A stretch of DNA of 6,299 bases from an uncultured Clostridia bacterium (GCA_947588915.1 CANPZA010000088.1:1-6299), one strand, 5' to 3'; counted from the stretch's first letter, positions 1-6,285 are shown. Notes: generated from the letters alone by a model not told the origin. Translations and numbers: made by a program.

Positions 1-57
1 TGCTTGCTTAATGATAATTTATTGCTGGAAGTTATTGGTAATATTACAATTTTGTAA
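1..57 (+). CDS. Possible C-terminal tail of a plus-strand gene entering from the left
   Basis: Frame 1 is open from the first base to a TAA at 55-57 and would encode about 18 residues ending in EVIGNITIL. Nothing recognisable can be named from so little sequence. A second frame is also open to a TGA at 64-66, so an open stretch of this length carries little weight by itself. In its favour, a palindrome at 40-61 overlaps the stop codon and is followed by a short T run, as a terminator might be. The gene would converge on the DUF305 gene. Confidence is low. Confidence 0.2.
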   Translation, partial: CLLNDNLLLEVIGNITIL

Positions 58-61
58 TATT
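40..61. repeat. AT-rich perfect palindrome, possible weak terminator or operator
   Basis: Ten bases (AATATTACAA, 40-49) are followed after TT by their exact reverse complement (52-61). As RNA this would form about 8 A/U-rich pairs around a six-base loop. On the plus strand it runs into TTTT and could be a weak terminator for a gene from the left. On the minus strand no T run follows, so it is a poor terminator for the DUF305 gene. It could also be a protein-binding dyad. The TACA...TGTA core recalls the CopY operator, but the spacing is four bases rather than the usual two. Confidence 0.35.
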
Positions 62-118
62 TTATGAAATGACCCTGATTTTAATTACACTTATTCTAAT
101 CACCTAATAAATAAAAAC

Positions 119-688
119 CTATCTCCTACATAAATTATTTTGTACTTCTTTTAATTGCTTAACACCCTCACTCTGTTCTCTTATAATGGAATCTGCAACC
201 ATTTTTAATCTTGGATCAATATAATATTGTAATAAATTTTCACACATCGATATTGCTCCTTCATGATGAGGTATCATTTCATTTACAAAGTCTAAATTAA
301 TATTTATACATCTAGGGCTATTTTTCATCCTTTCAATCATGTTTTTTGTTATTTCTAAGTATCTTTCATTATAATTCTTTACATCTCTTGACATATTATT
401 AAAACCATATGTTGTTCTTTCAATTTCTTTCATTTGTTCTATTCCTTTTGTCTGCATTTGAATTATATCATTTGCTATATTCTGTAATGGCTGATATTTT
501 GTATATTGCAACAAATTTTCACACATATAAATTGCAGCCATATGATGTGGTATCATGCATCTAATAAAATTAATTGTTATACTATTTGTAAGTTCTTGTG
601 ATAGCATCTTATCTGCCATTTGGTTTAATATTTCATCAAATCTAGCCAAATATCTTCTTGCCATCATAATCATTCTTTGATTTTGCAT
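119..688 (-). CDS. Tandem-DUF305 protein, putative metal-binding, cytosolic
   Basis: This 189-residue protein holds two DUF305 units, at about residues 25-90 and 118-183. Each has a MIPHH motif (45-49 and 138-142) followed by AI-x-MCENLLQY (ending near 62 and 155). The H/M/C residues recur at the same spacing in both halves, so the gene arose by internal duplication. Some DUF305 proteins, such as cyanobacterial CopM, bind copper; the ferritin-like helical fold and metal binding are inferred here. There is no signal peptide or membrane helix, unlike the exported copper-binding members, so it probably acts in the cytosol or spore. It is rich in Met (about 17). I chose the ATG at 688 over a GTG at 697 because AAGGAAGG (697-704) lies 8 bases upstream and covers that GTG. 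It is divergent from the spore coat pair. The DUF305 assignment is firm; the function is unknown. Confidence 0.85.
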   Translation of the reverse strand: MQNQRMIMMARRYLARFDEILNQMADKMLSQELTNSITINFIRCMIPHHMAAIYMCENLLQYTKYQPLQNIANDIIQMQTKGIEQMKEIERTTYGFNNMSRDVKNYNERYLEITKNMIERMKNSPRCININLDFVNEMIPHHEGAISMCENLLQYYIDPRLKMVADSIIREQSEGVKQLKEVQNNLCRR

Positions 689-696
689 TATTAACA

Positions 697-704
697 CCTT
701 CCTT
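697..704 (-). promoter_or_regulatory. Ribosome binding site of the DUF305 gene
   Basis: The minus strand reads AAGGAAGG, then eight bases, then the ATG at 688. The upstream in-frame GTG at 695-697 overlaps this site, so the shorter start is preferred. Confidence 0.7.
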
Positions 705-795
705 TTTTATTTCTTATAATATCATATAAAAAATCATTAAAAATGTTCCTTTCTATAATATGTATATATTTATAAAATTTGGAAATACTTTTTTT
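705..795. other. Divergent AT-rich intergenic region, promoters expected
   Basis: This gap lies between the divergent DUF305 and spore coat genes and must carry their promoters unless they are read from elsewhere. It is almost entirely A and T. A TATAAT at 754-759 on the plus strand could be a -10 element, but no good -35 lies 16-18 bases upstream. I cannot assign a SigE, SigG or SigK promoter with confidence. There is no convincing ORF, hairpin or tRNA in it. Confidence 0.3.
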
Positions 796-804
796 AGGTG
801 GTGA
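796..804 (+). promoter_or_regulatory. Ribosome binding site of the first spore coat gene
   Basis: AGGTGGTGA differs by one base from the ideal AGGAGGTGA and ends 5 bases before the ATG at 810. GTG codons at 798 and 801 fall inside this site and so are unlikely starts. Confidence 0.75.
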
Positions 805-809
805 TTATT

Positions 810-983
810 ATGACAAATAAAGAACTTTTGTATATTGAGGATGCTCTAGGACATGAAAACATAATGAAAACATGTTCTAAGACAACTGCTTCTCAATTAA
901 AAGATGTTAATCTCTCAACTTATATGGGAGAATTAGAACAAAAACATACTCAAATTTTTAACAAATTTTTAAATTTATTATAA
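810..983 (+). CDS. Small CotF-like spore coat protein, N-terminal-half type
   Basis: This encodes 57 residues beginning MTNKELLYIEDALGHE and ending QIFNKFLNLL. The pattern looks like two amphipathic helices around a turn near residue 35, with a single Cys at about 22. It resembles the short proteins found beside CotF-type spore coat proteins in Clostridia; that is recalled family resemblance, not a database search. Such proteins are thought to sit in the spore coat or mother cell. The ATG at 810 is chosen because a strong ribosome binding site ends 5 bases before it and covers the two upstream GTG codons. Its stop overlaps the ribosome binding site of the next coat gene, so the two are almost certainly co-transcribed and may act as partner halves of one helical bundle. 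Confidence 0.75.
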   Translation: MTNKELLYIEDALGHENIMKTCSKTTASQLKDVNLSTYMGELEQKHTQIFNKFLNLL

Positions 984-990
984 AGGAGGT
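982..990 (+). promoter_or_regulatory. Strong ribosome binding site of the second spore coat gene
   Basis: AAAGGAGGT begins inside the TAA stop of the preceding gene and ends 6 bases before the ATG at 997. It is a near-perfect Shine-Dalgarno sequence and implies high translation and coupling. Confidence 0.8.
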
Positions 991-996
991 CAATTT

Positions 997-1248
997 ATGG
1001 AAGATAAAGATTTAATGGAAAAAGAATTGTTAATTGTCAAAGGTGTTTGTGATTTATATCTTCATGGCACTATTGAATCAACTACTCAAGATGTTCATGC
1101 TACATTTAAAGAAGCTTTAAATGAAACTTTAGATATACAAAATAAATTATATAATTTAATGGCTGAAAAAGGATGGTATAAAACTGAAAATGTAGAACAA
1201 ACTAAAATTGATTCTACTAAGCAAAAATATGCTAGTGGTAATGCTTAA
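997..1248 (+). CDS. Spore coat protein, CotF family
   Basis: This 83-residue protein has the typical clostridial CotF-like core: DKDLMEKELLIVKGVCDLYLHG (about residues 3-24), a segment with ESTTQDVHATFKEALNE (27-43), then a helix ending in MAEKGWY (55-61) and a short polar tail rich in K and Q. It looks all-helical, with no signal peptide or membrane segment. CotF-family proteins are deposited in the coat of the endospore and are made late in sporulation in the mother cell. B. subtilis CotF is about 160 residues, so this protein is about half-length; with the 57-residue protein encoded just upstream the sum is about 140. The start is supported by an almost ideal ribosome binding site. A terminator hairpin follows about 10 bases after the stop. 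The family call is good; the exact role is not known. Confidence 0.85.
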   Translation: MEDKDLMEKELLIVKGVCDLYLHGTIESTTQDVHATFKEALNETLDIQNKLYNLMAEKGWYKTENVEQTKIDSTKQKYASGNA

Positions 1249-1257
1249 ATATTAATT

Positions 1258-1281
1258 TAAGACACCATTATGGTGTCTTTT
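1258..1281. terminator. Bidirectional intrinsic terminator between convergent transcripts
   Basis: GACACCA (1261-1267), loop TTA, TGGTGTC (1271-1277) forms a perfect 7-base-pair stem, lengthened by the flanking AA/TT. On the plus strand it is followed by TTTTACTCTTTTATT, a good U-rich tail for the spore coat pair. On the minus strand the tail is TTAAATTAAT, weaker but still plausible for the end of the copA transcript. It is the only strong GC-containing hairpin in the window and lies in the 56-base gap between the two convergent units. Confidence 0.85.
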
Positions 1282-1304
1282 ACTCTTTTATTAGTAATTT
1301 TAAA

Positions 1305-3503
1305 TTATCTTTTTAATCTTAATGCATTTAATATAACAGTAATACTACTTAATACCATAGCCATGCTTGCAATCATTGGATTTATTGAAATTCCAATAGG
1401 TTTTAACACTCCTATTGCTATTGGTATCATAAGAATATTATAAAAAAATGCCCAAAATAAATTTTGTTTAATATTTTTTATTGTCTTTTTACTTATTTTT
1501 ATTAATTTTAATATACTTGTTAAATCATTTTTTGTAAGTATAACATCAGATGAATCCATTGCTATATCTGTTCCGGTATTTACACTCACACCTATATTGC
1601 TTGCAGTTAGAGCTGGACTATCATTTATTCCATCTCCACACATCATAACAAATTTATTTTCATTTTTCAATTTATTTATTTCTTCTAATTTTTGATTTGG
1701 TAAAACATTAGAAATTACTTTTGTTATTCCTAAATCTTTTGCAATTTTTTGAGAAGTTACATAATTATCTCCTGTCAACATTATTGTTTCAATTTTATTC
1801 TTATTTAATATAGAAATAACATCTTTTGCATTTTCTCTTACAATATCATTTATTGAAATAAGAGCAATTATTTCTTTATTTCTGACAACATATACAATAG
1901 AATTTCCTTCATTTGTTAATGTATTTTCATCTTTTAAATGATTATTTTCTATTTCATATTTAGATAATAATTTTGAATTTCCAAGTAACATTTCTGAGTT
2001 TGCTATCTTAGCTTTTATGCCTAAACCTGATATATTTTCAAAATCATTAACTTCTAAAACACTTATATTATTTTCTTCCAAATAATCTGTAAAGGCCTTT
2101 GCAATTGGATGTGTAGACTTAGCTTCAATACTTCCTACCATTTGTAATAATTCTTCTTGTTTTATATCACTATAATTTATAATTTTAGATATTTTTAATT
2201 TTCCATATGTTAGAGTACCTGTTTTATCAAACACAATTGTATTTACTTTTTGTGCATTTTCCAATATCTCGCTTTTTTTAACTAATATACCATTTTCCAC
2301 ACATAAACCTTCTGCTACGACAATTGCAAGAGGTGTTGCTAATCCTAGACTACAAGGGCAAGCGACTACTAAGACTGTAACAAATGATATAATTGCTGTC
2401 TCTATTCCTTCTCCCAATATTAAATACATAATAAATGTTATGATACTTATCAGTATAACAACTGGTACAAATATTCCTGAAACTTTATCTGCTACTTTCG
2501 CAATTGGAGCTTTTGTATTGCTTGCATCTAAAACCAGCCTTACAATTTCAGATATTGTAGATTCTTTTCCTATTTTTTCTGCCTTATATTCAATATATCC
2601 ATCATAATTTATACTACCTGCTATTACTTTGTTTCCTTTTTCTTTTTCTACTGGTTTACTTTCTCCTGTAATGAAAGATTCATCTAAATGTGTCTTTCCA
2701 AATATTATTTCTCCATCTACTGCAATTTTTTCTCCTGGTTTTGATATAACTATATCACCTTTACTTATTTCATCTATAGTTACTTGTTTTTCTTTTCCAT
2801 CTATTTTAATTACAGCTGAACTTGGTGTTATTTTAACTAATTTTTGTATTGCTTCCTTTGTTTTATTTTTACTTATTCCATCAATATATCTTCCAAATTT
2901 TATAAAATAAATAACAATTGATGCAGATTCAAAATATAAATTCATAACCATATGCTGATTTCCATTAAATACATTATACATATTATAAATACTATATAAT
3001 AAGCTAGAAACTACACCTATTCCAACTAATGTATCCATATTAGGAGTTCTATGAATTAAATTTTTATATCCATTTTTTAAAATATCAAAACCATACCATA
3101 CAAATGCAATTGTAAATAGCAATAAACAAATCATATAATTTGTAGTATTTGTATGAGGATCTAAAAAGCTAATTGTAGGCAAATTTACCATATGTCCCAT
3201 TGAAATATACATAAGTAAAATTGCAAGTATCGTAAAAATAATAAATTTTATTTTTTCTTTTTTGTTTTTAGATTCAGTTTTAATTTCTTTAAATTCACCT
3301 AAGCTTGTAAATCCTGCTTGTTTAACGAATTCTTCTATTTTTTGTATGTCTAAAATTTTTTCATCATACTCAATACTAGCATTTGCCATAACTAAATTTA
3401 CATTTGCTATTTTTATTCCATTTTGTTTATTCAAATATTTCTCTAAACCGTTTGAACAAGCTGAACATGTCATTCCATCTATGGCCAAAATTATTTTTTT
3501 CAT
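1305..3503 (-). CDS. copA: Cu(I)-exporting P1B-type ATPase (CopA)
   Basis: This full-length 732-residue pump uses ATP to drive Cu(I), possibly also Ag(I), out of the cytosol. It has one N-terminal heavy-metal domain with GMTCSAC (Cys13, Cys16), then hydrophobic segments near 86-107, 122-141, 157-178 and 188-204. Next come the actuator domain (TGES 279-282), a helix pair near 343-363 and 368-390 carrying the CPC metal site (382-384), the phosphorylation motif DKTGT (Asp426), the nucleotide-domain HP (465-466), TGDN (577-580) and GDGIND (623-628), and two last helices. YN (688-689) and M716-x-x-S719-S720 complete the Cu(I) signature with CPC, separating it from Zn/Cd pumps. It is last in the minus-strand block, 27 bases after the TSCPD gene. 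AGGAAG lies 12 bases before the ATG, a rather long spacing. No copZ, csoR or copY lies beside it, so how copper controls it cannot be seen here. Confidence 0.96.
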   Translation of the reverse strand: MKKIILAIDGMTCSACSNGLEKYLNKQNGIKIANVNLVMANASIEYDEKILDIQKIEEFVKQAGFTSLGEFKEIKTESKNKKEKIKFIIFTILAILLMYISMGHMVNLPTISFLDPHTNTTNYMICLLLFTIAFVWYGFDILKNGYKNLIHRTPNMDTLVGIGVVSSLLYSIYNMYNVFNGNQHMVMNLYFESASIVIYFIKFGRYIDGISKNKTKEAIQKLVKITPSSAVIKIDGKEKQVTIDEISKGDIVISKPGEKIAVDGEIIFGKTHLDESFITGESKPVEKEKGNKVIAGSINYDGYIEYKAEKIGKESTISEIVRLVLDASNTKAPIAKVADKVSGIFVPVVILISIITFIMYLILGEGIETAIISFVTVLVVACPCSLGLATPLAIVVAEGLCVENGILVKKSEILENAQKVNTIVFDKTGTLTYGKLKISKIINYSDIKQEELLQMVGSIEAKSTHPIAKAFTDYLEENNISVLEVNDFENISGLGIKAKIANSEMLLGNSKLLSKYEIENNHLKDENTLTNEGNSIVYVVRNKEIIALISINDIVRENAKDVISILNKNKIETIMLTGDNYVTSQKIAKDLGITKVISNVLPNQKLEEINKLKNENKFVMMCGDGINDSPALTASNIGVSVNTGTDIAMDSSDVILTKNDLTSILKLIKISKKTIKNIKQNLFWAFFYNILMIPIAIGVLKPIGISINPMIASMAMVLSSITVILNALRLKR

Positions 3504-3530
3504 ATATTTTATACACTTCCTACTTTATTA

Positions 3531-3797
3531 CTAAGCTAATCTTTTAGACTCTTCATAAGCCTGTTTTACTGCTTTTGCTAATTGATCTGCACAAGATGTT
3601 CCTTTTTCACCACAAATTATTCCACTTATCTTTTTTTGTATTTCCTCTACTGTCATACCTTCAACAAGTTTTGGGAGTGCTTGCAAATTTCCTGGGCAAC
3701 CTCCGCCTAAAAATTTTACATCTTTTATCACATTTCCTTCTATTGTAAATTCTATGATTTGTGCACAAACATTTTCTGTTTTGTAAGTATATTTCAT
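3531..3797 (-). CDS. TSCPD domain-containing protein (TIGR03905 type)
   Basis: This 88-residue protein matches what I know of the TIGR03905 family: a short alpha/beta domain with GGGCPGNLQALPKL (31-44) and a C-terminal CGEKGTSCADQLAKAV (62-77) that carries the TSC(P/A)D signature. Its four cysteines (11, 34, 62, 69) sit at the positions typical of the domain and may bind a metal or a cluster. The same domain occurs at the C terminus of some ribonucleotide reductases, where its role is also unclear. Length is full for the family. The start is supported by GAGGAG about 10 bases upstream. It lies 44 bases after the DUF362 gene and 27 bases before copA, with no terminator on either side. The family is well supported; the biochemical function is unknown. 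Confidence 0.88.
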   Translation of the reverse strand: MKYTYKTENVCAQIIEFTIEGNVIKDVKFLGGGCPGNLQALPKLVEGMTVEEIQKKISGIICGEKGTSCADQLAKAVKQAYEESKRLA

Positions 3798-3841
3798 ATT
3801 ATAATTACTCCTCGTTTTATTTCTTTTATTATTTTAAAATC

Positions 3842-4267
3842 TTATTTAACTTCAATTAATTCATATTCCTTAGTTCCAATTCCTAATTCTTCGGCTGCAT
3901 CAATTGTATGTGTTCCATGTCTTGAATTTATCCTTTCTAGCAAATGATTTCTTCCTGGATCATCTGATTTTTCTACTAAATCTATACATGCTCTATCAAT
4001 TGCTACTGGATCAGTTGATGCTAAAATTCCAATATCTGCCATACAAGGATCTTCTGCTACATTACAACAATCACAATCAACAGACATATTACACATAACA
4101 TTGATATAAGCAATGTTACCATTAAAATGATTTACTACTGATGATGCACTATCTGCCATAGCTTCTAAAAATTTAATTTGATCTACTTTAAACATTTCTT
4201 CATATGAACCATTTTCTTTTCCTATGCAATGGATAAATCTCTTTCCTTTACCGAGATGCAACACCAA
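3842..4267 (-). CDS. DUF362 protein, C-terminal fragment as read
   Basis: This frame is open from before 4267 to TAA at 3842-3844. Gene-like sequence begins at the codon at 4249 (KGKRFIH). The only early start available is a TTG at 4267, and no ribosome binding site stands at a useful distance from it, so independent translation is improbable. It carries five cysteines within 17 residues (59, 65, 67, 68, 75 of the fragment) and the STDPVAID and THTIDAAEELG motifs of DUF362. It is best read as the second half of the preceding fragment. Confidence 0.65.
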   Translation of the reverse strand: MVLHLGKGKRFIHCIGKENGSYEEMFKVDQIKFLEAMADSASSVVNHFNGNIAYINVMCNMSVDCDCCNVAEDPCMADIGILASTDPVAIDRACIDLVEKSDDPGRNHLLERINSRHGTHTIDAAEELGIGTKEYELIEVK

Positions 4268-4724
4268 TGGATAATTGCTTTAATGCTCCACCATATCCAC
4301 CCATTGGATGTCCTTTAAAGTGTGATAACACCAACATTGAATCATAATTATTTAAATTTTTACCAACATAATTCTTTTTAATTACTTTTCCATTTGGAAT
4401 TTCCAATATATCATCTGGTCCTTCTGCATCCATAATATCAACATCAAAAAATTTGGTCCATTCATGGTTTTCCATTAATTTTTTATGTTTTTCAGTTGTA
4501 TTTCTTTCACCTTCATATGCTGTATTACATTCAACTACAGTTCCTTTAACTTCTTCAACCATTGGTTTCATAAAACTTGGGCGAAGATAATTTTGATTTC
4601 CTTCTTCTCCTGAATGTACTTTAACAGCAACTTTTCCTGGCAAGTCCTTTTCTAATATTTTAAACATCTTCACAACATTTTCAGGAGTAATCTCCTTTGT
4701 AAAATAAACTTTTGCTTTTTCCAT
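4248..4724 (-). CDS. DUF362 protein, N-terminal fragment as read
   Basis: As the sequence stands, translation from this start yields 158 residues, with the GGYGGALKQLSIG segment near the end, and stops at TAA just after the CGG codon. ATG codons at 4733, 4730 and 4724 are all in frame. The first two lie 1 and 4 bases from AGGAAGG, too close, while the third is 10 bases away and gives the natural start MEKAKVYF. The piece lacks the Cys cluster and the DPVAID region, so it is unlikely to be functional alone. Confidence 0.7.
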   Translation of the reverse strand: MEKAKVYFTKEITPENVVKMFKILEKDLPGKVAVKVHSGEEGNQNYLRPSFMKPMVEEVKGTVVECNTAYEGERNTTEKHKKLMENHEWTKFFDVDIMDAEGPDDILEIPNGKVIKKNYVGKNLNNYDSMLVLSHFKGHPMGGYGGALKQLSIGVASR

Positions 4725-4772
4725 ATACATCATTCCTTCCTTTATTAATAATTTATATATATTTTTAATAAA

Positions 4773-5834
4773 CTAATTTATTTTTCCTCCACCAATTACA
4801 ACATCATTATCATAAAATACTGCTGATTGACCTGGCGTTATAGATTTTTGGGGTTCATCAAATACTACTCTTATTATATCATTATCTTCTTGTGTTATTT
4901 TTCCTTTATGACATTTAGAAGAATATCTAGTTTTTACATCTACTACTATTGTTTTCTCTATTTTATCAAATAATAATAAATTTATATCTGATACTGTAAA
5001 TTCCTTTTTATATAATTCTTTTTGTGTTCCTACAATTAGTTCATTTTCACTTTTATTAAAACCTATAACATATAAAGGTTCTTTGTATGAAATACCTAAA
5101 CCTTTTCTTTGCCCTATTGTGTATTTATATAAGCCTGTATGTACCCCTAAAACTCTGCCATCACAAGTTACAATGTTTCCTTTTTTACTTTTTATATCAG
5201 AGTTTTCTTCTAAAAACTTCTTATAATTTCCATCTGGTATAAAACAGATATCTTCACTATCTGGTTTATTTGCAACTGGGAGATTATGTTTCTTAGCAAT
5301 TTTTCTTATTTCATCTTTGCTAGTAAATTCACCTAAGGGAAATATAATTTTGTCTACTAAACTTTTTGGTAAATTATATAATACATAACTTTGGTCTTTG
5401 TAAATTGCATTTGATTTCTTTAATACTTTTTTTTGGTATTTTTCATCATATTCTATTTTTGCATAATGACCTGTTGCAATAAAATCACATTCTAATTCTT
5501 GTGCTTTTTTATACATGCTTCCAAATTTTAAGTATTTATTACATTCTATACAAGGATTAGGTGTTTTACAATTCTTGTAACATTTAATAAAATCTTGAAT
5601 TACATATTTATCAAAGTCTTCTTTAAAATTAAGAGTATAATGTGGTATTTTTAAATAATCACATATTCTTTTTGCATCTAAACTAGAGGAAAGATTACAA
5701 CAACTTCCCTCTAATTCTTGGTCAAATAATTTCATTGTTATTCCTATTACTTCATATCCTTGTTCTTTTAACAAAATGGCAGATACACTACTATCAACTC
5801 CGCCACTCATACCAAGCAATACTCTTTTTTTCAT
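4773..5834 (-). CDS. mnmA: tRNA-specific 2-thiouridylase MnmA
   Basis: This 353-residue enzyme adds sulfur to C2 of U34 in the wobble position of Lys, Glu and Gln tRNAs, with ATP activation of the base and sulfur from a cysteine desulfurase. The PP-loop SGGVDSS is at 10-16. TPNPCIECNKYLKFG (91-105) holds Cys98, equivalent to the E. coli nucleophile Cys102, and EDICFIPDG (194-202) holds Cys197, equivalent to Cys199. ATGHYAK (120-126), KDQSYVLYNL (146-155), YTIGQRKGLG (238-247) and the C-terminal barrel ending TPGQSAVFYDNDVVIGGG are all present, so it is complete. Position 95 is Cys where E. coli has Asp99, giving the three-cysteine set proposed to hold a [4Fe-4S] cluster. Its ATG directly follows the iscU stop (TAGATG) and it has only a weak ribosome binding site, so translation is probably coupled to iscU. 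Confidence 0.97.
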   Translation of the reverse strand: MKKRVLLGMSGGVDSSVSAILLKEQGYEVIGITMKLFDQELEGSCCNLSSSLDAKRICDYLKIPHYTLNFKEDFDKYVIQDFIKCYKNCKTPNPCIECNKYLKFGSMYKKAQELECDFIATGHYAKIEYDEKYQKKVLKKSNAIYKDQSYVLYNLPKSLVDKIIFPLGEFTSKDEIRKIAKKHNLPVANKPDSEDICFIPDGNYKKFLEENSDIKSKKGNIVTCDGRVLGVHTGLYKYTIGQRKGLGISYKEPLYVIGFNKSENELIVGTQKELYKKEFTVSDINLLLFDKIEKTIVVDVKTRYSSKCHKGKITQEDNDIIRVVFDEPQKSITPGQSAVFYDNDVVIGGGKIN

Positions 5835-6275
5835 CTAATTACCACAACTTTCACAATGATGTTCTTTTAAATTACATTTTTCTTTTATTTCTTCTTCTGT
5901 CATTTTACCTTCTTTTCTATAATAATCTGCTATTGCTTCATGTATTGCTTCTTCTGCTAAAACAGAACAATGTAATTTAACTGGTGGAAGTCCACCTAAT
6001 TGATTTACAACATCTGTATTTTTTAAAGCTAATGCTTCTTCTAATGTTTTTCCTTTAATCATTTCTGTTGAAATACTACTTGTAGCTATTGCTGCTCCAC
6101 ATCCAAATGTTTTGAATTTTACATCTGTAATTATATTATTTTCTACTTTTATAAACATTTTCATAATATCTCCACAGACTGGATTTCCAACTTCACCAAC
6201 TCCAGATGCATCTTCTATTTTTCCAACATTTCTTGGATTTGTATAATGATCTACTACTTTTTCTGAATATTCCAT
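5835..6275 (-). CDS. iscU: Fe-S cluster assembly scaffold IscU/NifU-like
   Basis: This 146-residue scaffold receives sulfur from a cysteine desulfurase and iron, builds a cluster and passes it to target proteins. The start MEYSEKVVDHYTNPRNVG is typical. The three ligand cysteines are at 34 (NPVCGD, with Asp36), 59 (FGCGAAIATSS) and 103 (VKLHCS). LGGLPPVKLHC (93-103) contains the PPVK motif used for HscA chaperone binding in other bacteria, although no hsc genes are seen here. The body is standard; the tail after residue 120 adds three cysteines (134, 141, 144) ending HHCESCGN, a feature of clostridial versions. AGGAG lies 10 bases before the ATG. In Clostridia this gene usually follows iscR and iscS, which would lie just outside the window. 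It abuts mnmA and probably heads or continues a single operon. Confidence 0.95.
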   Translation of the reverse strand: MEYSEKVVDHYTNPRNVGKIEDASGVGEVGNPVCGDIMKMFIKVENNIITDVKFKTFGCGAAIATSSISTEMIKGKTLEEALALKNTDVVNQLGGLPPVKLHCSVLAEEAIHEAIADYYRKEGKMTEEEIKEKCNLKEHHCESCGN

Positions 6276-6285
6276 TATTTATTTT

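Larger units (their letters stand above)
3842..4724 (-). pseudogene. DUF362 family protein, interrupted by a one-base frameshift
   Basis: Two adjacent reading frames together make one DUF362 protein. The N-terminal part (158 residues from the ATG at 4724) begins MEKAKVYFTKEITPENVV and ends GGALKQLSIGVASR, followed at once by a TAA at 4248-4250. The C-terminal part is in the +1 frame and continues KGKRFIHCIGKENG from 4249. Removing one G from the CGG at 4251-4253 restores ASRKGKRFIH, the expected junction, and an intact 293-residue protein. The second half has a Cys cluster (211, 217, 219, 220, 227 in the joined numbering) that may hold an Fe-S cluster, then ILASTDPVAIDRACIDL and HGTHTIDAAEELGIG, both typical of the family. 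Both halves look fully conserved with no other damage, so an error in the read or a very recent mutation is likelier than old decay. Programmed shifting is possible but unproven. The function of DUF362 proteins is not established. Confidence 0.85.

Noticed and set aside
714..728. PerR-like box in the divergent intergenic region
   Set aside because: TTATAATATCATATAA resembles the TTATAAT-N-ATTATAA pattern only in part, and such matches are expected by chance in DNA this AT-rich.
2629..2910. Plus-strand open frame of 93 codons
   Set aside because: It lies wholly inside copA on the opposite strand, in a conserved region of the pump, and has low-complexity composition and no ribosome binding site that I can see.
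3262..3534. Plus-strand open frame of 90 codons
   Set aside because: It is antisense to the 5' end of copA, including the conserved heavy-metal domain, so it is a shadow of that gene.
3759..4098. Two overlapping plus-strand open frames
   Set aside because: Both are antisense to the TSCPD and DUF362 genes, overlap each other, and have no recognisable protein features.
5735..5980. Plus-strand open frame of 81 codons rich in Leu and Phe
   Set aside because: It is antisense to the iscU-mnmA junction. Its hydrophobic look comes from the complement of A-rich coding sequence.
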